Assembly: GCF_014193675.1 (NCBI RefSeq)
Contig: NZ_BLXZ01000006.1
Location: 351,728-415,727 of the forward strand
Direction of reading: 5' to 3'
Length of the DNA stretch: 64,000 nt
From: Geomonas limicola
Lineage (GTDB): Bacteria > Desulfobacterota > Desulfuromonadia > Geobacterales > Geobacteraceae
This document shows, in pieces, positions 9,175 through 18,040 of the stretch. The position numbers and the translations under genes are program-made. The notes beneath the pieces are model-generated. The model did no database searches. It was given only the letters and a program-made list of their open reading frames with translations, and was not told the origin of the DNA. Numbering within the stretch: the first letter of the stretch is position 1; each line of letters opens with the position of its first letter.

Positions 9175-10122
9175 ATGCCAGCTAAAGTCCCTGACCTTTC
9201 TATAGTCATTGTGAGTTACAACACCGTTGATATTACGCGCAGGTGCCTTACCTGCTTGTCTGACGCCGCTGCCGGTCTTGATTGGGAAGTCATTGTTGTT
9301 GATAACGACTCAAGTGATGGAAGCGGCACGATGGTCAGCAGTGAATTCCCGTTGTTCAAACTGATACAAAATACCTCTAACCTTGGAGTGGCTGCTGCCA
9401 CCAATCTCGGAATTCGTCGCAGTAGGGGGGCTTACCTCGTCAGCATGAATAGCGATGTACTAGCACCGCCAGGGGCATTTGTCGATTTAGTGAAATTCAT
9501 GGAACACCATCCTGACGCGGGAGGTGCAACCCCTCGCCTGGTTCTGCAGTCGCAGGGAAAGCATCCTCCCTTTGTTGGCAATCTTCCTACCTTCAAAACC
9601 GATACATTATTCGCACTTTGCCTATTTCACAGCAAGTTTGCCCACTGGAGCAATCAGAAGATCTTTTCCGGTTGGGACAACTGCGAGGACAGTTGTGAAG
9701 TACCGTGCATACACTGGGGGACGTGCTTTCTATTGCGGCGCGAAGTTCTCGGCGCAGTTGGAATGCAGGATCCCAGATTCTTTGTTTACTGTGAGGATCT
9801 TGATTGGTCAATACGGATCAGAAAGGCTGGTTGGAAGCTTTACTACGTGGCTGAGGTGAGTGTAGTCCATTTGCTTAACCAGAGCACCAAAAAAGGGGGC
9901 CACAAGATGTATGGCCAAATGTGGAAGAGCCGTTGCCGGTTAATCGACAAGAACCGTGGGGTTTGGGCTGGCCTGTTTTTCAGGAGTTTGGTTGGTGCAG
10001 CGTGCAGCATAAAAGGAATTGTTTTGGTATTGTCTAGCTGCTTCATAGCAAAGCGTCGTGCTGAACTTAAAGAGCGCCTTGTCCTGCTATATACGGTGTT
10101 TAGATCAATACTTTCGTACTGA
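9175..10122 (+). CDS. GT2-family glycosyltransferase (rhamnosyltransferase-like)
   Basis: A 315-residue GT-A-fold transferase. The N terminus has LSIVIVSYNT and VDNDSSDGSG (nucleotide-sugar binding), followed by the DxD-like MNSDV at about 90. The later FFVYCEDLDWSIRIRKAGW stretch is the ED motif containing the putative catalytic base, as in WbbL-type rhamnosyltransferases. The C terminus has hydrophobic helices that could anchor it to the membrane. The start ATG 9175 follows a 248-base gap after the ligase gene with no other recognisable gene. The sugar transferred is not known; rfbA at 16899 makes a dTDP-sugar donor plausible. Confidence 0.87.
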   Translation: MPAKVPDLSIVIVSYNTVDITRRCLTCLSDAAAGLDWEVIVVDNDSSDGSGTMVSSEFPLFKLIQNTSNLGVAAATNLGIRRSRGAYLVSMNSDVLAPPGAFVDLVKFMEHHPDAGGATPRLVLQSQGKHPPFVGNLPTFKTDTLFALCLFHSKFAHWSNQKIFSGWDNCEDSCEVPCIHWGTCFLLRREVLGAVGMQDPRFFVYCEDLDWSIRIRKAGWKLYYVAEVSVVHLLNQSTKKGGHKMYGQMWKSRCRLIDKNRGVWAGLFFRSLVGAACSIKGIVLVLSSCFIAKRRAELKERLVLLYTVFRSILSY

Positions 10123-10132
10123 GGGGTCCTCG

Positions 10133-11395
10133 ATGATGCCCTTGCGAATTCTCTTCCTGCTGTCCGATATGAAAGAGTCCGCCACTTACGTGCGGGCCTT
10201 CAATCTCTCAAAACAGTTGGCGAACCTAGGGCACGATCTTACCCTGATGGTGGTGTCGCAGGACCAAATATTTGGCAAGGTGTCTTATGTCAAGGAGGGA
10301 GTGAGGGTAATAGAAACTCCAAACTTCATGCACCACGGGTTAGGTCATTTCACCCGTCGGCTTTTTCTGGATCCAGGAATGGGAATTCTCGATATTCTTT
10401 TGCGATTTCGGGAAATGAGGAATGGTTGCTACGACATAGTTCAGTTGTTCGACCATTCACTCAACGTCTTCCTCCCTTGGCTCATTTTCAAAAGCAATTT
10501 AAACCTAAAGTTCGTCTCCGACTGGTGTGACATCTTCAATTACGAAGGGGGGCTTAGATACGCCTACCGTTTTCGGCTTGATGCCATCTATCGGATTATT
10601 GGTTTTCCCTTCAGGAAATTCTCACGCTACTTAGAATTTGACCTGCGTCAAAGGGTGGACGCGGTAACGGTAATCTCGGAAGGGTTGGCGGAGTTTGCCA
10701 TGCGGAATGGGGTTCCCAAAGACAACATATTCGTCGTTGAGGGGGGGGCGGATGTTGAGGCGATCCGGCCCATCCCGAAGGAAGACGCAAGGAGGCGGCT
10801 GGGCCTTCCCCTGGAGAGCCGCATCGTTGGATTCCTGGGGACATTCCAGGGCGATTTGGACATCGTGATCAAGAGTTTCGTAAGGATCAAACGCGATGTT
10901 CCCGACGCTTTGCTGCTTGTCATCGGCAAACCCTCGGCTTGGATCAAATCTGCCGTGGATGATGCCGGAATTGTCTCGAGCTTCATCCAAGCGGGACGGT
11001 GTTCCGACGAGATGCTGCCTCACTTTCTGGCGTGCGTGGATGTGCTTACCCTACCCCTCAAAGAAAACCTTGCCAGCCGCACTCGCTGGCCGAACAGGAT
11101 CGGTGAGTACATGGCATGTGGTAGACCGGTCGTCGTCAGCGATGTCGGTGACACCGCCAAGGTTGTCAGAAACCATGAAATCGGTCTGGTCGCCGGCAAC
11201 GATATCGAGAGTTTTGCCGAGACTGTCGTAAAGCTATTACAAGACGGAGCGCTGGCCCACAGTATGGGGCGCAGAGCACGGGAACTTGCCTGCAATCGCT
11301 ATTCATGGGCGTTACAAGCGACGAAGCTGGAGGACGTTTATTTCAACCTGCTGACGTCGTCTTCTTCGGCCTCTACATCACCTAAGGCGGTATGA
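10133..11395 (+). CDS. GT4-family glycosyltransferase
   Basis: A 420-residue GT-B-fold transferase. The N-terminal half starts RILFLLSDMKESATYVRAF, and the C-terminal half carries IVGFLGTFQG and the donor-binding motif GEYMACGRPVVVSDVG (E-x7-E type, about 325-340). I chose the ATG at 10133 because GAGGGGT lies just before it; the longer frame from 10058 overlaps the previous gene. The stop is followed three bases later by the next glycosyltransferase, indicating an operon. It probably adds one sugar of the repeat unit; the specificity is unknown. Confidence 0.87.
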   Translation: MMPLRILFLLSDMKESATYVRAFNLSKQLANLGHDLTLMVVSQDQIFGKVSYVKEGVRVIETPNFMHHGLGHFTRRLFLDPGMGILDILLRFREMRNGCYDIVQLFDHSLNVFLPWLIFKSNLNLKFVSDWCDIFNYEGGLRYAYRFRLDAIYRIIGFPFRKFSRYLEFDLRQRVDAVTVISEGLAEFAMRNGVPKDNIFVVEGGADVEAIRPIPKEDARRRLGLPLESRIVGFLGTFQGDLDIVIKSFVRIKRDVPDALLLVIGKPSAWIKSAVDDAGIVSSFIQAGRCSDEMLPHFLACVDVLTLPLKENLASRTRWPNRIGEYMACGRPVVVSDVGDTAKVVRNHEIGLVAGNDIESFAETVVKLLQDGALAHSMGRRARELACNRYSWALQATKLEDVYFNLLTSSSSASTSPKAV

Positions 11396-11398
11396 AAC

Positions 11399-12382
11399 AT
11401 GGCCGGACCACAGAGAAACAACAGCATTTCGGTCATAATACCAACCTGGCAGCGACAGGCACAGCTAACTAATCTGCTGCACTCTCTAGGAAGACAACTC
11501 AGAGTTCCAGATGAGGTTGTGGTGGTGTGCCGCGACAGCGACACCGGCTCGATCGATGCTGTAATGGAATGGGCACAGTCAGCCCAGCCCCCCCTGCCCC
11601 ACAAAGTCGTAACGGTTCAACGGGAAGGGCACCTCCCTCCGCTCATCGCGGCACTGGACCAGTGTACCGGGGACATCTTCTGTCTCATTGATGATGATGC
11701 AATTCCCCGAGAAGATTGGCTGTATCGTTTGGAGGAAGACTTCCGTGACCCGAGGGTAGGTGGGATCGGTGGCACCGTCGTGAACCATTTCCAGGGGATT
11801 CACGCTGCAGACTGCGGCCGTCCCCGTGTTGAGATACCGGGAAAGCTCTCGTGGTTTGGCCGCTCAGGGAACCACGGTCCTTCGGTGGCGAATAGCAATC
11901 TTATCGAGGCAGACTGCTTCATTGGATGCAACATGGCCTTTCGCAAAGTGGCCCTGTTGAACAGCTTCGATCTCGTGCTCAACGGTGGATCGGCGATCTC
12001 CTATGAAACCGATGTTGCGCTCAATGTGAAAAGAAAAGGGTTCAGACTCTTCTACGACCCGGGTTCTATTGTTGACCACTATCTGGAACCGAGGAAGATC
12101 GATTCGAAACGAGGCTGGAACAAAGGTGAGTGCTTTGTCTATGCGCACAACCTGACCTACATCTGCCTCAAGCACCTCAGCTGGTACGGAAAACTTGGTT
12201 TCGCGCTGTATTTTTTTGTCGGTGGGTCCTGGGGGTGTCCCGGCCCTGCCACCTTCCTCCTGAGTTTCCTCAAAGGCTGCCCATTATCCTTGCGAGAGCA
12301 TTTCATCCCTGCGATGAAAGGACGCTTCTTAGGAGTGATCTCCTATTTACAGAATCAGCACCGAGTCCGCAAATCGTCCTGA
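11399..12382 (+). CDS. GT2-family glycosyltransferase
   Basis: A 327-residue GT-A transferase. It has ISVIIPTWQRQAQL at the N terminus, the metal-binding motif CLIDDDAIP at about 97-105, and an acceptor-side stretch NGGSAISYETDVALNVKRKG. The C terminus has a hydrophobic segment and a basic tail. It starts three bases after the preceding gene, so translation is likely coupled. Compared with genes upstream of 9 kb, codon use has moved toward GC-rich third positions. Substrate unknown. Confidence 0.85.
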   Translation: MAGPQRNNSISVIIPTWQRQAQLTNLLHSLGRQLRVPDEVVVVCRDSDTGSIDAVMEWAQSAQPPLPHKVVTVQREGHLPPLIAALDQCTGDIFCLIDDDAIPREDWLYRLEEDFRDPRVGGIGGTVVNHFQGIHAADCGRPRVEIPGKLSWFGRSGNHGPSVANSNLIEADCFIGCNMAFRKVALLNSFDLVLNGGSAISYETDVALNVKRKGFRLFYDPGSIVDHYLEPRKIDSKRGWNKGECFVYAHNLTYICLKHLSWYGKLGFALYFFVGGSWGCPGPATFLLSFLKGCPLSLREHFIPAMKGRFLGVISYLQNQHRVRKSS

Positions 12383-12441
12383 CCGACGGCACGCTCGTCA
12401 CTACTGAAAAGGCTTCAGTCAGCTCTCCTGGAGAAGTCCAC

Positions 12442-13245
12442 ATGGCAAAGATCAGTATCGTCACACCGTCATATAACCAGGCACAGTACGTACGAAGAAC
12501 CATCGAGAGTGTCCTCAGCCAGGACGTCGACCTCGAGTACATCATCGTAGATGGTTGTTCGACTGATGGATCTGCTGAAATAGCGAAAGAGTATAATGGG
12601 TGTGCTCGGGTGATCGTCGAGAAGGACAAAGGGCAATCCGACGCCATTGCCAAGGGATTTGCTCTCGCTACCGGTGAGATCCTGGGGTGGCTCAATTCCG
12701 ATGACATGTACCTGCCCGGAGCCTTGCGCCAGGTCGTGCAGGCGTACGAAGAGGGACAAGAATTCTTCTATGGCCATGTCTTCATCGTCGACGCCCAGGA
12801 TGCCCTCCTGCGAAAGAGGATAGCGATTCCCGCCAATTTTGACGATCTTTACTATGGGCGCTACATCATCCCGCAAGAGGCGACCTTCTTTTCCAAAATG
12901 CTGTACCGAGCAGCGGGAGGGGTTGATCCCAGTTTCCACTATGCGATGGACTACGACCTGTGGCTCAGGCTCGCTCTACTGCAACAGCCCAAGCGCCTGG
13001 ATACCTTCCTCTCGTGCTTCCGTTACCACCACAACCAGAAAAGCAGCCGCCGCCCCGACCTATACACCCGGGAAGTGCAACTGGCACGCATGAAGTCAGG
13101 GGGCATGCGTCCCGAGTCGATGCTGAAGAGTTCGTCACACCGGACCACACTGCTGCTTCGGAAGATCTGTTCGAACATCGCTGCGTCAGGACTAAGGACC
13201 ACGATCGCCGACTTGATAAAGAAAAAACGGGGCAGATTGCCTTGA
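12442..13245 (+). CDS. GT2-family glycosyltransferase (WcaA-type)
   Basis: A 267-residue GT-A transferase with ISIVTPSYNQ at the N terminus, VDGCSTDGS near residues 38-46 and the DxD-type GWLNSDDMYLPGAL at about 79-92. I placed the start at ATG 12442, with GGAG about 10 bases upstream, because that is where family similarity begins; the open frame continues upstream to 12130 but overlaps the previous gene. It is the last gene of the forward polysaccharide run and faces a terminator and two convergent genes. Substrate unknown. Confidence 0.85.
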   Translation: MAKISIVTPSYNQAQYVRRTIESVLSQDVDLEYIIVDGCSTDGSAEIAKEYNGCARVIVEKDKGQSDAIAKGFALATGEILGWLNSDDMYLPGALRQVVQAYEEGQEFFYGHVFIVDAQDALLRKRIAIPANFDDLYYGRYIIPQEATFFSKMLYRAAGGVDPSFHYAMDYDLWLRLALLQQPKRLDTFLSCFRYHHNQKSSRRPDLYTREVQLARMKSGGMRPESMLKSSSHRTTLLLRKICSNIAASGLRTTIADLIKKKRGRLP

Positions 13246-13285
13246 ACTCCATTCGAGATCAGCACCTCGAGGAGGGCACAGAAAT

Positions 13286-13320
13286 AAACAGGCCGCTTCC
13301 ATTAAAGGAGCGGCCTGTTT
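13286..13320. terminator. Bidirectional terminator hairpin
   Basis: A perfect 12-bp stem AAACAGGCCGCT/AGCGGCCTGTTT with an 11-base loop. A-rich and T-rich stem ends give it terminator character in both directions. It lies between the convergent glycosyltransferase gene (ending 13245) and the minus-strand beta-helix gene (ending 13343). Confidence 0.8.
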
Positions 13321-13342
13321 TCGTGTGAAGCTGGTCGATTCG

Positions 13343-14962
13343 TTAGTTGAGGCTCAGTACCGGGGCAGACAGCCGTTTGCCCTCGAAGACCCCGATGTCC
13401 GGTGCGTTACCGGAGTAGGGCAGACCGACGTTGATCCCTGCATCGACAAGGTTACCGGTACCGGAAACGCTACGATAGTAGGGATCCGGACGAGTGCCGG
13501 ACCCGGTTATTTGCGGTGCTACACCCTTTGTGTTGTTGCTCTGCGTTGTGCTGCTGCTGGAGTTGGCAATGTTGTTGCTGTTGCCGGTATTGTAGAACCA
13601 GTTATGGTCTACCAGGGTATTGGTCAGCGATGAGCCGATGCTGATGGGCGCCGCCGGAGTATTCATTACGAGGTTGTTCTGGATCTTCGCGCCCGACAGT
13701 GAGCCGGAAAAGCCGGAGCCGTCAATACCGCTGCCGCCCCACGGGTTCGCCGTCATGGTGTCGAAGATGTTGTTGTAAATCTCCACGTAGCTGTTGGTTC
13801 CCCGCACGAGTTGCAGTCCGTCGGCGCAGTTGTAGATGACGTTGTTGCGGAATCTCCAGTGTGAGACGCCCGAGCCAGTCGTGTAGTTGGTACTCCAAAG
13901 ACCCGCTGCGATACCTTTGTTGCCGGTGATGTAGTTGTTGTAGAAGTCCAGCCAGTGATGGGAAAGCTCCTGCCCCACCGATTGAACCTGCATCTGGGAA
14001 AGATCGATGGTGTTATCGTGGATCTTGAGGTTCCAGCTGCTCCCCGAATCAAGACTCTTGGCACCGCCGTTAAGCGAGATCGACTGAAAGAAGGTCGAGT
14101 TGTAGATCTCGGAGTCCCCGGTGAAGTTGTAGGTTTCGAAGACGAAGGAGTCGGAGTAGTAGACGTTGGTCTTGATGTTGAGGTTGTAGCCTTTAAAACC
14201 CTGCAGCCACCCCGGTACGGCTTTCACGCCAGTGCCGCGTGCCGAGTAGTTCTCGTTTATGGTGACGTTGTACATCTTGAAGTTCGACAGGGCCTGCAGG
14301 TCGATTGCGCCGTAGCGGTCATCAGTGGTCTGGGTGGTCTGCGAGGTGCAATCGTCGATGTCGACGTTGTAGACCGCGTCGTTGTAGCCCCAGGCTGCGG
14401 GAGGGGTGTTGGCCGTTGTGTTGTAATCGGTCCAGTAGGTCCAACCGGCAAGCTTAATGGCGTGCGACTTCATCTTCTGGAATTTGATGTCGTGGATGGT
14501 GTTATAGTCGGTGCCCCTGAGCCAGATGCCGCAGCTCAGTGTCTTGTTGCTCCCGTTGAGGGTAAATCCGCTGATGTCGTTGTTGCCGTGCGGGACGGGG
14601 CTGGTCTGGCCGGTCTCCCGGAAGATGTAGCCGGTGCCGTAACCGCCGCTGTAGGCACTGGTGATAGTTACCAGGCTCTTGCCCGCTCCCTGGATGTTGA
14701 CGCCCGGGGCGAGGTTGCAGCGGTTGTTGTCGGTGTAGTTACCGGCGTTGAGGTAAATGGTGTTTCCGGCGCTGGTGACTTTCGAGCAGGCCGTGGAAAG
14801 GGTTTTCCAGGGAGAGGTCGAACTGCCGTTGCCGGAAGTGTCGTTGCCGTTGGGATCGACGTAATAGGTGGCTGCAAAACTGGTGGATCCCAGCAGCAGG
14901 GTTGCCAGCAAGGTAAAAAAGGTAATTTTTTCGGCAAATAAGGGTTTCTTCAAACTCATCAT
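13343..14962 (-). CDS. Secreted right-handed parallel beta-helix protein
   Basis: A 539-residue exported protein. The signal peptide (KITFFTLLATLLLGSTSFA) is cleaved near ATYYVDPNGND. The segment that follows (GNDTSGNGSSTSPWKTLS) is the DUF1565-like entry often found before pectate-lyase-type beta-helices. The rest is rich in short Asn/Gly/Tyr rungs (for example YNTIHDIKFQKM, SYVEIYNNIF). Such folds bind or cleave polysaccharides, so it may process the polymer made by this locus; no catalytic residues can be assigned. The ATG at 14962 is preceded on the minus strand by CAGGAG. No PEP-CTERM tail is present. Confidence 0.8.
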   Translation of the reverse strand: MMSLKKPLFAEKITFFTLLATLLLGSTSFAATYYVDPNGNDTSGNGSSTSPWKTLSTACSKVTSAGNTIYLNAGNYTDNNRCNLAPGVNIQGAGKSLVTITSAYSGGYGTGYIFRETGQTSPVPHGNNDISGFTLNGSNKTLSCGIWLRGTDYNTIHDIKFQKMKSHAIKLAGWTYWTDYNTTANTPPAAWGYNDAVYNVDIDDCTSQTTQTTDDRYGAIDLQALSNFKMYNVTINENYSARGTGVKAVPGWLQGFKGYNLNIKTNVYYSDSFVFETYNFTGDSEIYNSTFFQSISLNGGAKSLDSGSSWNLKIHDNTIDLSQMQVQSVGQELSHHWLDFYNNYITGNKGIAAGLWSTNYTTGSGVSHWRFRNNVIYNCADGLQLVRGTNSYVEIYNNIFDTMTANPWGGSGIDGSGFSGSLSGAKIQNNLVMNTPAAPISIGSSLTNTLVDHNWFYNTGNSNNIANSSSSTTQSNNTKGVAPQITGSGTRPDPYYRSVSGTGNLVDAGINVGLPYSGNAPDIGVFEGKRLSAPVLSLN

Positions 14963-15127
14963 GGTCTCCTGTAGTGCTCAAATCGATCGCTCAACCGCTC
15001 CCGGAGGAAGTGGCTGGCTCCGGCAGCCCCGGGTGGGGAGCCGGAACCAGCTTGGTTCAGCAACGACGCAGTTCTTGGCGCGAATCTACTTCATCACGCG
15101 CCTCTTGCCGGTGTGCAGCAGGGGTGG

Positions 15128-16429
15128 TTAGAGGAAGCTTGCCTGGACAGTATGGCCCTGGCTTATGTTGGTGAAGGTGTAGCTTGGCACCGCTCCAACC
15201 GAAACCCCGTCGACAGTTACCGAGGCGATCTTCTTCCCGGAGGCCGGGGTGATGGTCACGGTCTGAGAGCTGTTGTAGAGTGCCCAGGTGTTCCCCGGGG
15301 TGATGGTGCCGCCGGTCCCGGCCGTCGCCACGATGTTGTAGTAGCGGATGCCGAAGGTGGCGGAGATGGTGTGGTTGCCAGCCAGGTTACTGAAGGTGTA
15401 GCTGTAGCCGCCGCTGGGGATGTTGCTCGCCACGGTGGTGCCGTCCACCACCACGCTCGAGACGTAGTACCCGGTGTTCGGGGTGATGGTATAGGTCTTG
15501 GAACTCCCGGCGCTGGCGGCAGTGGCGCCTGCCGGGGTGATGCTGCCGTTGCTCCCTGCAGAGGCGGTGATGGTGTAACCTTGGGCGAAGGTGGCGTTCA
15601 GGGTATGGTCGGCATTGAGGCTACTGAAGGTATAGCTGCTGACGGCTCCTGCCGATTTCCCATCCACCTGCACGTCGGCTACCTGGTAACCGGTGGCCGG
15701 GGTGATGGCGATGGCCTGGGATCCCTGGTACTGCACCCAGGCGTCCGCTGGGGTTACGCTCCCTCCGGTGCCGGCAGTGGAGACGAGGTGGTAGGAGCGG
15801 ACCGCGAAGCTCGCAGCAATGGTGTGCGATGCTGCGAGATTCGTGAACGTGTAGCTGTAGCCCAGGCCGCCGACGATATTCTTGACCACGGCGGCACCGT
15901 CCACCGTGACGCTCGCCACGTAGTACCCGGCATTCGGGGTGACGGTGTAGCTCTGGCTAACGCCCCCGGAGAGAACCGTGGTGCCGGTCGGGGAGATGCT
16001 GCCGCCAGTCCCGGCTGAGGCGGTCACGGTGCAGGTGCTGTTCTGTGTAGCGGCAGCCGGAGTGGAGTAGCTCACCTGATTTGAGTAGCCACTGACATCA
16101 CCAGCTGAGCTGTAGGCGGTAACCGCGAAATAGTACGTGGTTCCGTCGTTGAGGCCGGTCAACGTGTACGAGTTGACATTGCCGAGGTCGACCCCGGTCC
16201 CGTAGCTTCCCGAGGCGGTTCCGGTGTAGAGCTTGTAGCCGCGCAGGGTGGTGAGTGGCGTGCCGTCGGAGTATGTGGCCGGGGTGCTCCAGGACAGTGC
16301 AACCTGCGCAGCCTGCGCGCTCCCCGCACCAAAAGACAGGGTGGCGGTCGTTATGCCGATGATGAAGAGGGCGAGATACGCCAGGCGGGTCAGGACCGTG
16401 AGGTTGCCATACCAGCTGCTTTTACCCAT
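15128..16429 (-). CDS. Secreted protein with FN3 domain and four InlB-type repeats
   Basis: A 433-residue exported protein. The signal segment (LALFIIGITTATLSFGAGSAQA) is followed by a fibronectin type III domain (VALSWSTPATYSDGTPL to YYFAVTAYSSAG). Four divergent InlB B-repeats follow, each starting like TASAGTGGSISPTG and ending like HTIAASF. I placed the start at ATG 16429 because GGAGGAAG precedes it; upstream codons to 16912 look non-coding and contain a riboswitch-like structure and terminator. It is probably a surface or matrix adhesin expressed with the polysaccharide, perhaps in one unit with the beta-helix gene at 14962. Function is inferred from domains only. Confidence 0.82.
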   Translation of the reverse strand: MGKSSWYGNLTVLTRLAYLALFIIGITTATLSFGAGSAQAAQVALSWSTPATYSDGTPLTTLRGYKLYTGTASGSYGTGVDLGNVNSYTLTGLNDGTTYYFAVTAYSSAGDVSGYSNQVSYSTPAAATQNSTCTVTASAGTGGSISPTGTTVLSGGVSQSYTVTPNAGYYVASVTVDGAAVVKNIVGGLGYSYTFTNLAASHTIAASFAVRSYHLVSTAGTGGSVTPADAWVQYQGSQAIAITPATGYQVADVQVDGKSAGAVSSYTFSSLNADHTLNATFAQGYTITASAGSNGSITPAGATAASAGSSKTYTITPNTGYYVSSVVVDGTTVASNIPSGGYSYTFSNLAGNHTISATFGIRYYNIVATAGTGGTITPGNTWALYNSSQTVTITPASGKKIASVTVDGVSVGAVPSYTFTNISQGHTVQASFL

Positions 16430-16609
16430 AGAATCTACTTCCTCCCTGAAAGGTCTGCCGGAATGAGGTGCTTCGCTGCTGCAACCTGCCGCTGCCGGCT
16501 TGCTTCGGCTGGACGCCGAGGCCAGTTGCTCTCTTTTGCAGTACGTGCCGCTTGTTTCATCGCTGCTCCTTTTTGCTGGCCCGCTACGGGCTGTCTGCCC
16601 TGTGGACGC

Positions 16610-16658
16610 AAAAATGCCGGGGCCGATATCAGTGCTGGTGATATTTCGGCAACCCGGC
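16610..16658 (-). terminator. Terminator hairpin in the 5' leader of the FN3/InlB-repeat gene
   Basis: On the minus strand GCCGGG-TTGCCGA-ATATCA pairs with TGATAT-CGGC-CCCGGC around a 7-base loop, followed by ATTTTT. This is a strong intrinsic terminator about 180 bases before the start codon at 16429. Its 5' arm includes the 3' consensus of the aptamer-like element at 16645-16720, the layout of a transcription-terminating riboswitch. Confidence 0.75.
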
Positions 16659-16720
16659 TGTCTCGGTGAGACCCAATAGGCTTTCCGCCACTTCCTCGCA
16701 GAAGTTTTAGTATTGTCGTG
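16645..16720 (-). promoter_or_regulatory. Candidate GEMM-like (c-di-GMP/cGAMP) riboswitch aptamer
   Basis: Read on the minus strand the leader contains a hairpin ACTTC/GAAGT, then GGCGGAAAGCC, then a hairpin GTCTC-ACC-GAGAC, then AGCCGGGTTGCCGA. The last piece matches the 3' consensus of GEMM-I aptamers, and AAAGCC plus the two stem-loops sit in the right order. The 5' P1 strand (CGACAA) matches only partly and ACGCAAAGCC is altered, so this is a divergent member or a look-alike. Overlap with the terminator at 16610-16658 supports a regulatory leader. Confidence 0.5.
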
Positions 16721-16898
16721 TATCGAACTATTCGTTTTTTGCGTTGGAGAGACGGTAGCACGGTTGGCGGAGAAAAGTTTGTGACGCCGGTCACCGCATC
16801 GGCTGATGCTGCAGGGGCTCTCCCGACCACCATTTCTTGACATTTGATATCTCCAATGTAGGCTTCCATGGGTGCAAAACTTCCGGTAGAGGTGCGGC

Positions 16899-17777
16899 AT
16901 GGGCGGAATCAAAAAGGGGATCGTGTTGGCTGGAGGAGCTGGAACACGGCTCTACCCCCTGACCCTGGTTGCCAGCAAACAACTGCAGCCGGTGTACGAC
17001 AAGCCTATGATCTATTACCCGCTATCGGTACTGTTCATGGCCGGGATCAGGGAGGTGCTGATCATCTCCACCCCCCAGGATCTACCGCGGTTCCAGGCCC
17101 TGCTCGGGGACGGTCGCCAGTGGGGGGTGAACTTAAGCTACTGCGAGCAACCGCAACCACGTGGCATCGCTCAAGCCTTCCTCTTGGGGGAGGAGTTCAT
17201 AGCCGGCGACTCGGTCTGTCTCATCCTGGGTGACAACATCTTTTACGGCAAGATCGGCCTGGACCGGATTGTCGCCGATTTCGACCTCGGCGCAGCGGTC
17301 TTTGGGTATCCCGTCACCGATCCGCAACGCTACGGGGTAATCAGCTTCGACGCCCAGGGGAGAGTTACCGGTATCGAGGAAAAGCCAAAGCACCCGAAGT
17401 CCAACTACGCCATCCCCGGGCTGTACCTTTACGATCGCGAGGTGGTACCCATTGCCAGGTCGCTCCGTCCCTCGGCGCGTGGCGAGCTCGAGATCACGGA
17501 CGTAAACCTGGAGTACCTACGCAGGGGATGCCTGCGGGTTGAGGCACTGGGGCGAGGTATCGCCTGGCTTGATACCGGTACCCACGAAAGCCTCCTGGAA
17601 GCAAGCACCTTTATCGGCACCCTCGAGGCGCGCCAAGGCCTCAAAATCGCCTGCCTCGAAGAGGTGGCCTACCGGATGGGGTACATAGACACCCCGACCA
17701 TGGCGCGCACCATTTCCGGCATGCCCGCGTCCAGCTACCGTGACTATCTAGAACACGTACTGAACGAGAATCCCTGA
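16899..17777 (+). CDS. rfbA: Glucose-1-phosphate thymidylyltransferase
   Basis: A 292-residue RmlA-type enzyme that makes dTDP-glucose from glucose-1-phosphate and dTTP, the first step toward dTDP-rhamnose and other dTDP-deoxysugars. The signature [11 protein letters not shown] is at 12-22, and [26 protein letters not shown] and the later [10 protein letters not shown] and [10 protein letters not shown] motifs follow. The length matches the short (about 290-residue) class. rfbB, rfbC and rfbD are not in the window, so the rest of the pathway must lie elsewhere. It is divergent from the riboswitch-led minus-strand gene. Confidence 0.95.
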   Translation: MGGIKKGIVLAGGAGTRLYPLTLVASKQLQPVYDKPMIYYPLSVLFMAGIREVLIISTPQDLPRFQALLGDGRQWGVNLSYCEQPQPRGIAQAFLLGEEFIAGDSVCLILGDNIFYGKIGLDRIVADFDLGAAVFGYPVTDPQRYGVISFDAQGRVTGIEEKPKHPKSNYAIPGLYLYDREVVPIARSLRPSARGELEITDVNLEYLRRGCLRVEALGRGIAWLDTGTHESLLEASTFIGTLEARQGLKIACLEEVAYRMGYIDTPTMARTISGMPASSYRDYLEHVLNENP

Positions 17778-17938
17778 CGTCCCGGACAACCCCACCCACC
17801 CGGCGTTCAAGCCACCCGACTGCGTCTGAAAAGTCCCACCACGACAGCATACCTTGCTGTCCTGCACCACAAAAAACCCCTCCGCTCCAATTGCTAACCG
17901 AAGAGTCGTTGGTATAGTTGGTGGGGCCGTATTTGAAA

Positions 17939-17956
17939 GCATTAATGTGTTAATGC
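17939..17956. promoter_or_regulatory. Perfect inverted repeat upstream of the amidotransferase operon
   Basis: GCATTAA-TGTG-TTAATGC is a perfect 7-bp-arm palindrome about 85 bases before the start of the amidotransferase gene (18041). Its size and A+T-rich arms fit a dimeric transcription-factor operator. No matching regulator gene is adjacent. Confidence 0.4.
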
Positions 17957-18040
17957 GTCTTGGATGTTGGAGGGCGCTTCCCCGAATAGCAGCAGCTATC
18001 GCAGGTTAGGGTGGGCCCGCGGTAGTGGGAGGAAAATTAC

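Noticed and set aside
13955..14941. A 328-codon plus-strand frame opposite the beta-helix gene
   Set aside because: Its product is a Val/Gly/Asp-rich low-complexity sequence, while the minus-strand product has a signal peptide and family motifs.
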